Below, piece after piece: positions 7,997-16,335 of a stretch of DNA of 64,000 bases. The notes below the pieces were generated by a model. That model did not search any database and was not told the origin of the DNA. It worked only from the letters and a program-made list of their open reading frames with translations. This stretch comes from Arthrobacter sp. PAMC25564 (lineage in GTDB: Bacteria; Actinomycetota; Actinomycetes; Actinomycetales; Micrococcaceae): NCBI RefSeq assembly GCF_004798705.1, contig NZ_CP039290.1, positions 372,001-436,000 on the forward strand, in the 5' to 3' direction. The stretch's first letter is position 1. Every line of letters starts with the position of its first letter. Position numbers and translations under genes: made by a program.

Positions 7997-8842
7997 CTAG
8001 AGTCCGACCAACGCAAGGTACCCCTTCCACAACGAGTCGCCGCCAATGATGCCGGTCCAGGCTCCGGCAAGCATCCAGGGGCCGAACGGGATGCCGCTCT
8101 TGCGGTTCACCTTGCGGGCTGCAAGCAGCGCCAGCGAGAACAGGCCGCCCAGCAGGAACGCGGCGAAGGCCCCAACCAGCAGCGGGCCCCAGCCCACCCA
8201 GCCCAGGAACAGTCCCAGCAATCCGGCCAGTTTGACGTCGCCGAATCCCATGCCGCCGGGGTAGGCGAGCGCCATGAGCAGATAGGCGGTCCAGAGCACG
8301 GCCATGCCGACGCCGGCGCGCAGGAGCGCGGAATAGTCCCCGGAAACGACGGCGGCCACGGTGAAGAGGGCGACGCCTACGAGGTAGCTGGGCAGGACAA
8401 TGGCGTCGGGCAGGCGGTGGGTGTCGATGTCGATCAGTCCAAGCGCCACGCTGACCGCGGCCAGGTACAGGAACCCGACGAGGACGAGGATGCCTGGGGC
8501 CCCCTCGGCGGGGCGGGCGGAGGCGCCGCCGGTCCAGGCCCACAATGCGACCCCGGCGAAGACGATCCCGGTCCCCGCTTCCACGAGCGGGTAGCGCTTT
8601 GAGATCGGCTTGGCGCAGCTGCGGCATTTCCCGCGCAGGATGAGCCAGGACAGGACCGGGATGTTGTCGTAGGCCTTGATGACGTGGCCACAGCCGGGGC
8701 AGGCGCTCGGCGGGGACACGATGGAGAGGCCGTTCGGCACGCGGTAGACGACGACGTTCAGGAAGGACCCGATGAGCAGGCCGAAGAGGCCTGCGTACGC
8801 GCTGATGAAGGTGGGCCAGAGGCCCGGGCTGGAGGGACTCAT
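7997..8842 (-). CDS. pilD: Prepilin peptidase / N-methyltransferase
   Basis: A 281-residue polytopic aspartic protease that cleaves and N-methylates type IV prepilins. It has the N-terminal A24 domain with the tetracysteine zinc motif (CPGCGHVI...CRSCAKPISKRYPLVE), then membrane helices holding both catalytic Asp motifs: 'GLIDIDTHRLPD' and 'GFGDVKLAGLLGL'. Both motifs are complete, so it should be bifunctional. The ATG at 8842 overlaps the stop of the upstream PilX-like gene. Its substrates are presumably the four prepilin-like proteins encoded just upstream. Confidence 0.93.
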   Translation of the reverse strand: MSPSSPGLWPTFISAYAGLFGLLIGSFLNVVVYRVPNGLSIVSPPSACPGCGHVIKAYDNIPVLSWLILRGKCRSCAKPISKRYPLVEAGTGIVFAGVALWAWTGGASARPAEGAPGILVLVGFLYLAAVSVALGLIDIDTHRLPDAIVLPSYLVGVALFTVAAVVSGDYSALLRAGVGMAVLWTAYLLMALAYPGGMGFGDVKLAGLLGLFLGWVGWGPLLVGAFAAFLLGGLFSLALLAARKVNRKSGIPFGPWMLAGAWTGIIGGDSLWKGYLALVGL

Positions 8843-10692
8843 CCGGCGCTCCCATCGGGGTTGAACGCTTTGCCGACCTCAACCTGGACGCTGACGCCGT
8901 AGGTGGTGGAAACCGGCACCATGAACTTGGGCGGCGCAATGTTCCGGAAGCGCTGGTCGTAGAGATAGCTCTTCGTATAACCGGTGGACCCGCTGGTGCC
9001 GACGGGACCACGGAAGTTCTGGGCGATCGCGCCACCGACCGTGAGAGCTCCGCGCAGGTTGCCCTTGTCGTAATTCTGTACCTGGAAAGTGTGGTTGACC
9101 GAGAGGATGGCGGCATTGACGGTCCGCCCGTTGTCCTTCACGCTGTCGTTCAGAAGCGGGGTGTTGCTCATGCTCGAACAGTTTGTCGTGCACTTCATCG
9201 GGTTCCAGACCCAGACCGCGTTCTCCGCCACCAGCCCCAGGATGTCCGCCTTCGGGTCAACATAGGTGATGTTCCGGGTCACGTAGAGGTAATTGGCGGC
9301 GCTGATGGTGACGGCGCTGTGCAACTGGCCCTCGACGAAGGCGTCGCCATTGCGGCAGCCGTAGGCCTGGGTTCCGGACGTCGCGGTGGGAGCGTACTCG
9401 TTCGTCGTGGGGTAACCGATTCCGTTGCCAGTACCGCTGCTGCCTGTGAGCCCCGTGCAGCTCAGTCCGGGCGGAGTGCTCGCCGACGGCCAGTAGTTAG
9501 GGTCGCCGGTACTCGAGGGCACATTCTGCACATAGATCAGGTTCTTGGCCGGCACGGTGATGACCTGACCCGTTGCCCCCGCCAAGGTGTTCGCATTCTG
9601 GGCCAGGGTCTTGGCCGGGTCCCCCGGCGTTCCGCAGGAGGACGATCCGGTGGGAGGGGTGCCGACGGCCGTTGCCGGGTTCCCGACGACGCGGGTGGCC
9701 TTCGTCCAGGGAGAGCGCACCGTCATGGTCCCGTCCGCGTTGAAGACGATGCTGGTCGGCCCCGTGTACAGGCAACCGGGCCGGGGCACCAGGGCGGGGA
9801 TGTCGGTGCGTGTCTCGTCCTTCATTTTGGCGTTCGACGGCGGCATGCCGACGACGGCGGCATAGGCCGGGCTGCCCGGGACACTGAAGGTGGGCGTCGA
9901 ACATCCGGATGATGGTTTGTCATACCTCGGCGGGTTCGCGGTGTTGGCAGTCGTTACGGGGCCGTTGAAGGTGGCGCCGCAGATGTAAAGCGTGTCATTG
10001 GAGTGCAGCGGGCCGTTGATCACGTCACTGGGGCCGAACTGGATCTGAACGCATGAGGAGGAGCGGCCCTGCCACTTGTACTGGGCGCAATTGGGCTGTC
10101 CGTTCGTGCCGTTCATGCCCGTCAGATCGGGGTCCTGGACCTCATAGTTGGTGAAGTAGAGAAAATCGATGAACCCGGCCTGCTTGAGGTTGACCACGAT
10201 GCTCCGTGTCTGGTTTCCCACGCGTCCGGTCGATTGGAGCCGGAGGACCCCGGTGGCCCAGTAGTTGGAATTGTCCACCTCGTAGCGGTAGGTGGCGGTG
10301 CCGCTGCTGCCGGGGACTGTGGCCCAGGAGCCGGCCTGGCCGATGCCGAACGCCGGGTTGATCGCGGAGCCCGTCGGGAGCGCCAACGTACCGGCCGCCT
10401 TGCTCGCGGCGCTGAATGGTGAGTCCGGATTGCCATACTGCATGTACGTGTTGTCATTGGCGAGCTTGCTCTTATAGTCATCGACCCCGGCGTAGGCGGC
10501 TGCCATGGCTGCGTTCCAGTCCTGGTCCGTCCTGGCCCTGACCAGGCCGCCGAGCGAGACGCTGAGGGCCGCGGTGACGAGCACGGTGAGGACCGCGGCG
10601 ATCCCGATCACCACGATCAGGGCCACGCCCTCTTCACGCCGCGGGACGGGTATTCCCGCGGTCTGCGGCCTGGCCACTCTGTTTCCGCTCAT
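8839..10692 (-). CDS. Large PilX-like minor pilin
   Basis: A 617-residue protein with an N-terminal prepilin-like segment (RREEG/VALIVVIGIAAVLTVL), where cleavage after Gly would expose a hydrophobic alpha-1 helix. Glu5 of the mature pilin is absent, as in GspK- and PilX-type tip pilins. The long body is Ser/Thr/Gly/Pro-rich with paired cysteines (for example CAQYKW...SSSC, CTTNCSS), consistent with a disulphide-stabilised extracellular head. Classical PilX is below 200 residues, so about 400 residues are extra. A tip or adhesin role is inferred from position and topology. It overlaps pilW and pilD by ATGA junctions. Confidence 0.7.
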   Translation of the reverse strand: MSGNRVARPQTAGIPVPRREEGVALIVVIGIAAVLTVLVTAALSVSLGGLVRARTDQDWNAAMAAAYAGVDDYKSKLANDNTYMQYGNPDSPFSAASKAAGTLALPTGSAINPAFGIGQAGSWATVPGSSGTATYRYEVDNSNYWATGVLRLQSTGRVGNQTRSIVVNLKQAGFIDFLYFTNYEVQDPDLTGMNGTNGQPNCAQYKWQGRSSSCVQIQFGPSDVINGPLHSNDTLYICGATFNGPVTTANTANPPRYDKPSSGCSTPTFSVPGSPAYAAVVGMPPSNAKMKDETRTDIPALVPRPGCLYTGPTSIVFNADGTMTVRSPWTKATRVVGNPATAVGTPPTGSSSCGTPGDPAKTLAQNANTLAGATGQVITVPAKNLIYVQNVPSSTGDPNYWPSASTPPGLSCTGLTGSSGTGNGIGYPTTNEYAPTATSGTQAYGCRNGDAFVEGQLHSAVTISAANYLYVTRNITYVDPKADILGLVAENAVWVWNPMKCTTNCSSMSNTPLLNDSVKDNGRTVNAAILSVNHTFQVQNYDKGNLRGALTVGGAIAQNFRGPVGTSGSTGYTKSYLYDQRFRNIAPPKFMVPVSTTYGVSVQVEVGKAFNPDGSAG

Positions 10693-11429
10693 GAAATCGT
10701 CGCCGAGGCGTTGAGGTTCGGGATGCCGACGAGGTTTTCGAGCGTGACGGGCAAATTGCTGTCAGTCAAACTTTTTTGCACCGTCAGGCTGACCCGCACG
10801 GTGACGATCGCGGCGAGGCTCGCCGCAGGGACATCCGTCCCGGCCGTGGCGAGAGGCACCGTCCCCGGCACATCACTGTAATAGGTGAAGAGGTAGGCCG
10901 CGGTCCCCGTGTGCGGGGAAACCGTCGTGGTCAGGATGCGGGTGGTCTGCGGGGCGACGTAGCCGGAGGCGCCAACATAGGGTGAGGTAAAGGTCGAATA
11001 ACCGGCCACGACCGTGGCGGTCCACCGCTCTTCGACCAGCTGGCGCTGCGCGTTGAGCGAGAGCCGGATCATCACCGGATGCGGATCGTTCCGGTCTCCG
11101 CCTACCAAGGAATACAGGATGACAGATTCCGGCCTTGCCTCGATGAAGGCTGGATTGTCCAGGAGTTGTGCCTGCACAGGGTTGGAGGTGCCGCCCCGGA
11201 TAACGCGCGTGGCCTCGTTCATGCCGGTGGAGGCGTTGGCGGTATTGGCGTTGACGGCGGAGGCCATCCCCATCGATTTCGTGGCGTTGATAAAGAGGTT
11301 GGCGGTGACCGTGAGGACGATCATCAGCACGATGCTGGCCACCAGCAGCTCGGTAAGGCTCATACCGCGCTCCGGACTTGCTGCGACGCGGCGGAACCGG
11401 GCCCCGCATGCTGTGGTCAGCGCGGTCAT
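10689..11429 (-). CDS. PilW-like minor pilin
   Basis: A 246-residue protein. The ATG at 11429 overlaps the stop of the preceding pilV-like gene (ATGA) and is preferred to a longer frame. The class III signal is SPERG/MSLTELLVASIVLMIV, with Glu5 in place and a hydrophobic helix to about residue 48. The rest is a beta-rich globular domain. It is expected to join PilV and PilX homologues in the priming complex that starts pilus assembly. The symbol is withheld because identity within minor pilins is judged by order and N-terminus only. Confidence 0.75.
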   Translation of the reverse strand: MTALTTACGARFRRVAASPERGMSLTELLVASIVLMIVLTVTANLFINATKSMGMASAVNANTANASTGMNEATRVIRGGTSNPVQAQLLDNPAFIEARPESVILYSLVGGDRNDPHPVMIRLSLNAQRQLVEERWTATVVAGYSTFTSPYVGASGYVAPQTTRILTTTVSPHTGTAAYLFTYYSDVPGTVPLATAGTDVPAASLAAIVTVRVSLTVQKSLTDSNLPVTLENLVGIPNLNASATIS

Positions 11430-12793
11430 GGCGCCACCGTACGCGGGTCGAGCGTCACCACGCCGCCGGATGAGACGGCGCTGGGGGCCGCCACGGTGAT
11501 GGAGCCGGCAGCGAGGACTGTGGTTTTCGCACCCTTTGAGGAACCGGTGTACAGGGTCCACGATCCGTAGGGCAAAGCGATTCTTCCGGCCGTTGCGAGG
11601 GCGTCGAAAGTGTACGTCATCGGCACCGAACAGCCCGGATCCCCGGCGCCCGTTCCCGTAGCCGATACCGCCGTGATGAACTTGCCGGCGGCTCCGGAGA
11701 GGGTGAGCAAGCCCATCGGCAAGGCGGCGGCCGTCGTCGTCGTCGATGGTGTCCGGACGGCCGCCGTGAGGGTGGGAGCCGCCGGCCAGGCCTCAGGGTC
11801 GACGGAGAGGCATCCGGGGGAACTCTGGCTGGGGGCAACGTATTTGCCGGCCATCACGGCGTAGCCGCTTGGGAAGGGAAAGAGTTGCAGGGTGCGGCTG
11901 GCGGCGGCGGTGGCGGCCGTGGAGACGTAGACGCCGGCCGTGCTGAGGAAAGTGGTGTCCAGGTTGCTCGGGAATTGCACGGTTCCGGCGGTGGCGTTGG
12001 ACGCATAGTTGACGGAGAACGAGCCGGCGAGGTCAAAGTTGAACCCGGCGGACGCGGAGGTCCCGGCGGTGACGGCGATGTTGGTGGCCTTCGTGCTGGT
12101 GGGAACCTGGCCGTTGTCGATGTAGCCGGCGCGGGAGACGGTGACATCGTAGGTGCCCGGCACCACCTTCAGCAGGTAGCTGCAGCCCTGGGCATTCGTG
12201 GCCGTACCGGTGACCGCGACGGCGGTGTTGCCGGTAACGCCCGGCGTGGGCGCGGCGGAGACGGAGATTCCGGCGCTGCCGGCGCCACCGGCGGTCAGCG
12301 TAGATACGATGATCGTGCCAAGGGCGGGATCGTTGATGACGTTCTTGGGCGCCAGCAGCGTGTCGCTGCGGACGGGCGATGCCCCGGCACGCATGCCGTC
12401 CCAGGTGACGGAAACGTTGATGCGCTTGTATTGGAGCGCCCCCGTTCCGGAGCCGCATCCGTTGCCTTCGCTGGCGCCGCTGACCCACTGGGTGGTGCGT
12501 TTTACGAGGAAGCTGCCGAGGGAGTTGGTCACGGGGTTGGTGGAATCGCCCAGCGTGAAGACGTCCTTCGCCGAGCGGTCCAGGTCGATCTCCTGCGCCG
12601 CGAGGTTCGTGGCCATCTCCCGGGCACGGCCCTCCTTCGTCATGGCGAGGACGGAAAGCAGCGAGTAGGCGACCCCGATGGAGAGAATGGCGAACACCAT
12701 CATGGCGATGAGGACCTCAACGAGGGAAAAACCATCCTCCGGCGCGGTGTCTGATCCAAAGCCCGGGCGCAGGCGTGCGCGGAAAGTCCTCAC
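11426..12793 (-). CDS. PilV-like minor pilin with carboxypeptidase-regulatory-like repeats
   Basis: A 455-residue protein with prepilin signal PEDG/FSLVEVLIAMMVFAIL, including Glu5. The first 170 residues resemble PilV. The C-terminal 280 residues contain segments such as 'KVVPGTYDVTVSRAGYIDNG' typical of carboxypeptidase-regulatory-like or PEGA beta-sandwich domains, followed by a similar block ('YGSWTLYTGSSKGAKTTVLA'). Such modules occur on surface adhesins and stalks. This suggests a minor pilin carrying an extracellular binding head, but binding is inferred, not shown. It follows pilA after a 154-bp gap and overlaps pilW. Confidence 0.75.
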   Translation of the reverse strand: MRTFRARLRPGFGSDTAPEDGFSLVEVLIAMMVFAILSIGVAYSLLSVLAMTKEGRAREMATNLAAQEIDLDRSAKDVFTLGDSTNPVTNSLGSFLVKRTTQWVSGASEGNGCGSGTGALQYKRINVSVTWDGMRAGASPVRSDTLLAPKNVINDPALGTIIVSTLTAGGAGSAGISVSAAPTPGVTGNTAVAVTGTATNAQGCSYLLKVVPGTYDVTVSRAGYIDNGQVPTSTKATNIAVTAGTSASAGFNFDLAGSFSVNYASNATAGTVQFPSNLDTTFLSTAGVYVSTAATAAASRTLQLFPFPSGYAVMAGKYVAPSQSSPGCLSVDPEAWPAAPTLTAAVRTPSTTTTAAALPMGLLTLSGAAGKFITAVSATGTGAGDPGCSVPMTYTFDALATAGRIALPYGSWTLYTGSSKGAKTTVLAAGSITVAAPSAVSSGGVVTLDPRTVAP

Positions 12794-12947
12794 GGTGCAC
12801 CTCTTTCAGCGGGGTCGGGCAGCACTCTTGTGGTTTGTTTCGGGATTGCTCCAGGGAGCAGTAATGCGAAACGAAGACTGGCGGGATGCAGCCCCACGGA
12901 CATCCCACCAGCGATCGCCCTACTGAAAAATGCTCAGGCGGCGGCCT

Positions 12948-13391
12948 TTAGCCCATGACCCCGGCTGCGCATTTCTTGTCCTTCTGCACGGACGATGAAG
13001 CATCAATAGCGAACCAGGTTCCGCTCGCGCTCTGCGCGAAGATGCAGAAACCCTTCTTGTCGACGGTCGGTGCGTAAGCCAGCGCTGTCGTGTAGTTGCT
13101 GGCGCCCGGCACACTGTAACCGGTGGCCACCAAAGCGGGCTGGTCCGTAGGAAGCGTGCCGTTGCCAGTGGTCTGCGCAGAGATGACAGCCGTCTTGGCG
13201 CTGGTCAGGTCGGCCTGCACTGCGCTGTCCTTGGCACCGTTCTGGACATTCAAATAAACCGGAATGGCAATGGCGGCAAGAATGCCGATGATGATGACGA
13301 CGACGAGGAGTTCGATCAGGGTAAATCCCTTTTCTTTCTCGGCGAGGGCGCTGCGCCTGGCGGCGAGCGCGTGGAAAGCACGTGAGACCAT
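12948..13391 (-). CDS. pilA: Major type IV pilin PilA
   Basis: A 147-residue prepilin. After a charged leader (about 22 residues, ending EKEKG) comes FTLIELLVVVIIIGILAAIA, the canonical N-methylated helix with Glu5. A small C-terminal domain ends in a Cys-containing D-loop-like segment (CIFAQS...KKCAAG). The start ATG at 13391 follows AGGGGAA by 4 nt. As the shortest and most canonical of the four prepilins it is the likely main subunit. The gaps on both sides (206 bp to pilC, 154 bp to the pilV-like gene) suggest its own promoter or processing, giving higher expression. Confidence 0.93.
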   Translation of the reverse strand: MVSRAFHALAARRSALAEKEKGFTLIELLVVVIIIGILAAIAIPVYLNVQNGAKDSAVQADLTSAKTAVISAQTTGNGTLPTDQPALVATGYSVPGASNYTTALAYAPTVDKKGFCIFAQSASGTWFAIDASSSVQKDKKCAAGVMG

Positions 13392-13597
13392 GAAATTCCC
13401 CTAAATACTCAGCTGGAGGGCGCACAATTGCGAGCCGAACTGAAGTGTATCCGAGCAATCTACTTTCTGGTGTTATTTTGGGAAAATTGCACGAACACGT
13501 GATGTCCGGTCGCTAAATGACGGCATGGCAGGCTGTTCCTGCAGTTACTGTTCAGGCTCTGTTCCCCAACTCCCCTTGCTCCGCGAGGCAGCCACAA

Positions 13598-14827
13598 TCA
13601 CTTTATCAAGGTGAAGATATTGAAAATGGGCAGGTACAGGGCCACAATCATGCCGCCCACCACGATTCCGAGGAATGCGACCATTAGCGGCTCAATCAGC
13701 GCCGTGAGCTGCTCCGTGGTCGCCTGGACTTCGGCGTCGTAGAAATCGGCAATCTTGGCGAGCATCTGCTCCAGGGCTCCGGCGTCTTCTCCTACCGCGA
13801 TCATTTGCGTCACCATGGCCGGAAAAGCAGGGGATTTAGCCAGCGGGCCCGCAATGGACTCGCCCTGCCGCACGGATTCCGCGACCTCGTTCAGCGCCGA
13901 CTCCATTACCCAGTTCCCGCTCGACTCCCCCACGATCCGCAATGCTTGCAGGATCGGCACGCCGGAACCGATCATCGCGGAGAAGTTCCGGCTGAACCGG
14001 GCCACGGCGAGCTTGGTCAACAGTGGCCCAAACACCGGGAGCTTGAGCTTGAGCGGATCCACCACCCGGCGCACCTCGACGGCGTTCTTGTTTTTTCCCC
14101 ACCACACCGCGAAGACGGAACCAGTGAGGACGGCGGCCGGCACGAGCCACACCATCTGTTCCGAGAGCACCACGAGCATCTGGGTAGGCAACGGCAGCGT
14201 GCCGCCAAGGTTGGAAAACATCTTCTGGAATACCGGCACAATGAAGATCAGCATCGCGGCCACCGAGAACACCGTCATGACCAGGACGATCATGGGGTAG
14301 CTCAAGGCCGACTTGATGGTGCCGCGGAGCTTGACGTCCGCCTCGAAGCTGCCTGCAATGGACTCCAGCGCACCGTCAAGGAAGCCGCCGATCTCCCCGG
14401 CACGCACCATGTTGACCATGATGGGGGGAAAGTCGACAGGGTGCTTCTGCATGGAGTCCGAGAGCGAGAGCCCCGTCTCGACGTCGTCGCGCACTTCCGT
14501 GAGGATCCTGGCGAGCGGCTTGCTCTCGGTCTGCTCCGCCACGATGTTGAGCGCGCGCAAGAGCGAGAGCCCGGCGCCCACCATGGTGGCCAGCTGCCTG
14601 CTCATGATGGCCAGGTCCTTGAGCTTGACGCCCTTTACGAATCCGGGAATCGAGATCTCGCGGTTCAGCCCGGTTCCCGCCGTCGCCTCCGCGATGCTGA
14701 CGGGAGAAAGGCCCATAGTCTTCAGTCGTGCGGCGACGGCGGCCTCACTGGAGGCATCCAAGCGTCCCTTGACGAGCTTGCCGGCACTGTCCCGGCCGGT
14801 GTAGGCCCAGGCCTGCGCGGCGCCCAC
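13598..14827 (-). CDS. pilC: Type IV pilus platform protein PilC
   Basis: A 409-residue integral membrane protein with two T2SF/GspF domains (about residues 70-195 and 275-398). Motifs include 'FVKGVKLKDLAIMSRQLATMVGAGLSLLRAL' at the head of the first domain and 'VPILQALRIVGESSGN' in the second, with three membrane helices. It is the platform that PilB and PilT rotate to add or remove pilins. It starts with GTG directly after the pilT stop (TAG-GTG), so translation is likely coupled. Length matches the family. Confidence 0.92.
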   Translation of the reverse strand: MGAAQAWAYTGRDSAGKLVKGRLDASSEAAVAARLKTMGLSPVSIAEATAGTGLNREISIPGFVKGVKLKDLAIMSRQLATMVGAGLSLLRALNIVAEQTESKPLARILTEVRDDVETGLSLSDSMQKHPVDFPPIMVNMVRAGEIGGFLDGALESIAGSFEADVKLRGTIKSALSYPMIVLVMTVFSVAAMLIFIVPVFQKMFSNLGGTLPLPTQMLVVLSEQMVWLVPAAVLTGSVFAVWWGKNKNAVEVRRVVDPLKLKLPVFGPLLTKLAVARFSRNFSAMIGSGVPILQALRIVGESSGNWVMESALNEVAESVRQGESIAGPLAKSPAFPAMVTQMIAVGEDAGALEQMLAKIADFYDAEVQATTEQLTALIEPLMVAFLGIVVGGMIVALYLPIFNIFTLIK

Positions 14828-16306
14828 CTAGCTGGCCTCGGAAGAGAACGAATCCCCGAAATCGATGCCGGCGGCACGCTCGGCCATGGCGCCGGAGGAG
14901 TCGCCCCGCTCGATGAGCCGGTCGAAGGTTTCCGGATCGTGCACCTTCTCGTTCGCCGCGGCGCGGGTAATCCGGCCGGAGCCGACCAGCTCGGCCAGAT
15001 GCTGGTCCATCGTATGCATGCCCAGGCTGCGCCCGGCCTGCATCATGGAGTGCACCTGGTAGGTCTTGCCCTCCCGGATCAGGTTGGCGATGGCGGGGGT
15101 GGCCACCAGCACCTCTGTGGCCACCACGCGGCCGCGGCCGTTGGCACGCTTCACCAGCGTCTGGCAGACCACGCCCTGCAGCACTCCGGCGAGCTGGGAG
15201 CGTACCTGCCCCTGCTGGTGTGGGGGGAAGACGTCGATCACACGGTCGATGGTCTGGGCTGCGTCCTGCGTGTGGAGGGTGGCGAAGACCAGGTGGCCGG
15301 TCTCGGCCGCGGTCAAGGCTACCGACATCGTCTCGAGGTCGCGCAGTTCTCCGATCAGGATAACGTCCGGGTCCTGCCGCAGCACATGTTTGAGCGCTGC
15401 CGCGAAGCTGTGGGTGTCGTTGCCCACCTCGCGCTGGTTGACGATCGACTTCCGATGCTTGTGCAGGAACTCGATCGGGTCCTCCACCGTCACGATGTGG
15501 TCCGCACGAGTCCGGTTGACGAGATCGATCATCGCCGCCAAGGTCGTCGATTTGCCGGAGCCGGTGGGTCCGGTCACCAGCACCAGGCCGCGCGGCAGCT
15601 TGGCGAACTCTCCGATCCTCTCGGGGATCCCGAGTTCCTCGAACTGCTTGATCTCCCAGGGGATCAGGCGGAACGCTGCGCCGAGCGAACCGCGCTGCTG
15701 ATAGTAGTTCACCCGGAAGCGGGCGGTGTCGGGGAGGGTGTAGGCGAAGTCGAGCTCCAGCTCCGCATCGAAGATGGTCCGCTGCTCCTCGGTCAGGAGG
15801 CTGCCAAGGGAGGAGAGCACCTTGTCTCGCTGCCACGGCTCCGGGCCGCCGGCCGGCCGCAGCGCGCCGTCCACACGGATCATCGGCGGGGCATTGACGG
15901 TCAGGTGCAGGTCTGATGCCCCCTGCTTCAGCACCGCGTGCAGGGCGGCCAACAGCTCGGGATCTATGGCGGCACCCGCCGCCTCACCAACCAGGACCCG
16001 GCCCGCGGCCGCCGGCCCGGCTGTCCGGTCGGGCGGCGCGCTGGCGGCGTCACTGGTGTCGTCGACGGCGGCCGGACGGCCGACGTCGACCGGATCGGCG
16101 GACTCCGGATCCGTGACATCCCAGAGCCGCCCCGCACCAGGCCCCGGCTCACCGTCAAGATCCGCCGCATGGTCCGGCATACCCGCGGGCTCCGGTTCGA
16201 GTCGGGCCACGCGGCGGCCCCCGGTCACGAGGCGCTGGGGCGCCCAGCCCGCCGCGGAATCGCCGGGTTGCACCACGGGGATCTCATAAACGGGGCGCTC
16301 CACCAT
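14828..16306 (-). CDS. pilT: Type IV pilus retraction ATPase PilT
   Basis: A 492-residue secretion ATPase. Residues about 125-480 are the PilT core: Walker A GPTGSGKST, Asp box and Walker B region 'RQDPDVILIGELRDLETM', His box 'GHLVFATLHTQDAAQTIDR', and the PilT-specific 'AIANLIREGKTYQ...QAGRSLGMHTMDQ'. The ATG at 16306 follows GGAAGGAC. The N-terminal 120 residues form an Asp/Pro/Ala-rich extension absent from usual PilT proteins of about 345-370 residues. The motor depolymerises pili and powers twitching and DNA uptake. It lies between pilB and pilC. Confidence 0.92.
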   Translation of the reverse strand: MVERPVYEIPVVQPGDSAAGWAPQRLVTGGRRVARLEPEPAGMPDHAADLDGEPGPGAGRLWDVTDPESADPVDVGRPAAVDDTSDAASAPPDRTAGPAAAGRVLVGEAAGAAIDPELLAALHAVLKQGASDLHLTVNAPPMIRVDGALRPAGGPEPWQRDKVLSSLGSLLTEEQRTIFDAELELDFAYTLPDTARFRVNYYQQRGSLGAAFRLIPWEIKQFEELGIPERIGEFAKLPRGLVLVTGPTGSGKSTTLAAMIDLVNRTRADHIVTVEDPIEFLHKHRKSIVNQREVGNDTHSFAAALKHVLRQDPDVILIGELRDLETMSVALTAAETGHLVFATLHTQDAAQTIDRVIDVFPPHQQGQVRSQLAGVLQGVVCQTLVKRANGRGRVVATEVLVATPAIANLIREGKTYQVHSMMQAGRSLGMHTMDQHLAELVGSGRITRAAANEKVHDPETFDRLIERGDSSGAMAERAAGIDFGDSFSSEAS

Positions 16307-16335
16307 TCACTGTCCTTCCAGCATTCGACGAGCCA

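Noticed and set aside
13805..15916. 703-residue plus-strand open frame across pilC and pilT
   Set aside because: It is antisense to two well-defined genes, His/Arg/Gly-rich and without any family motif.
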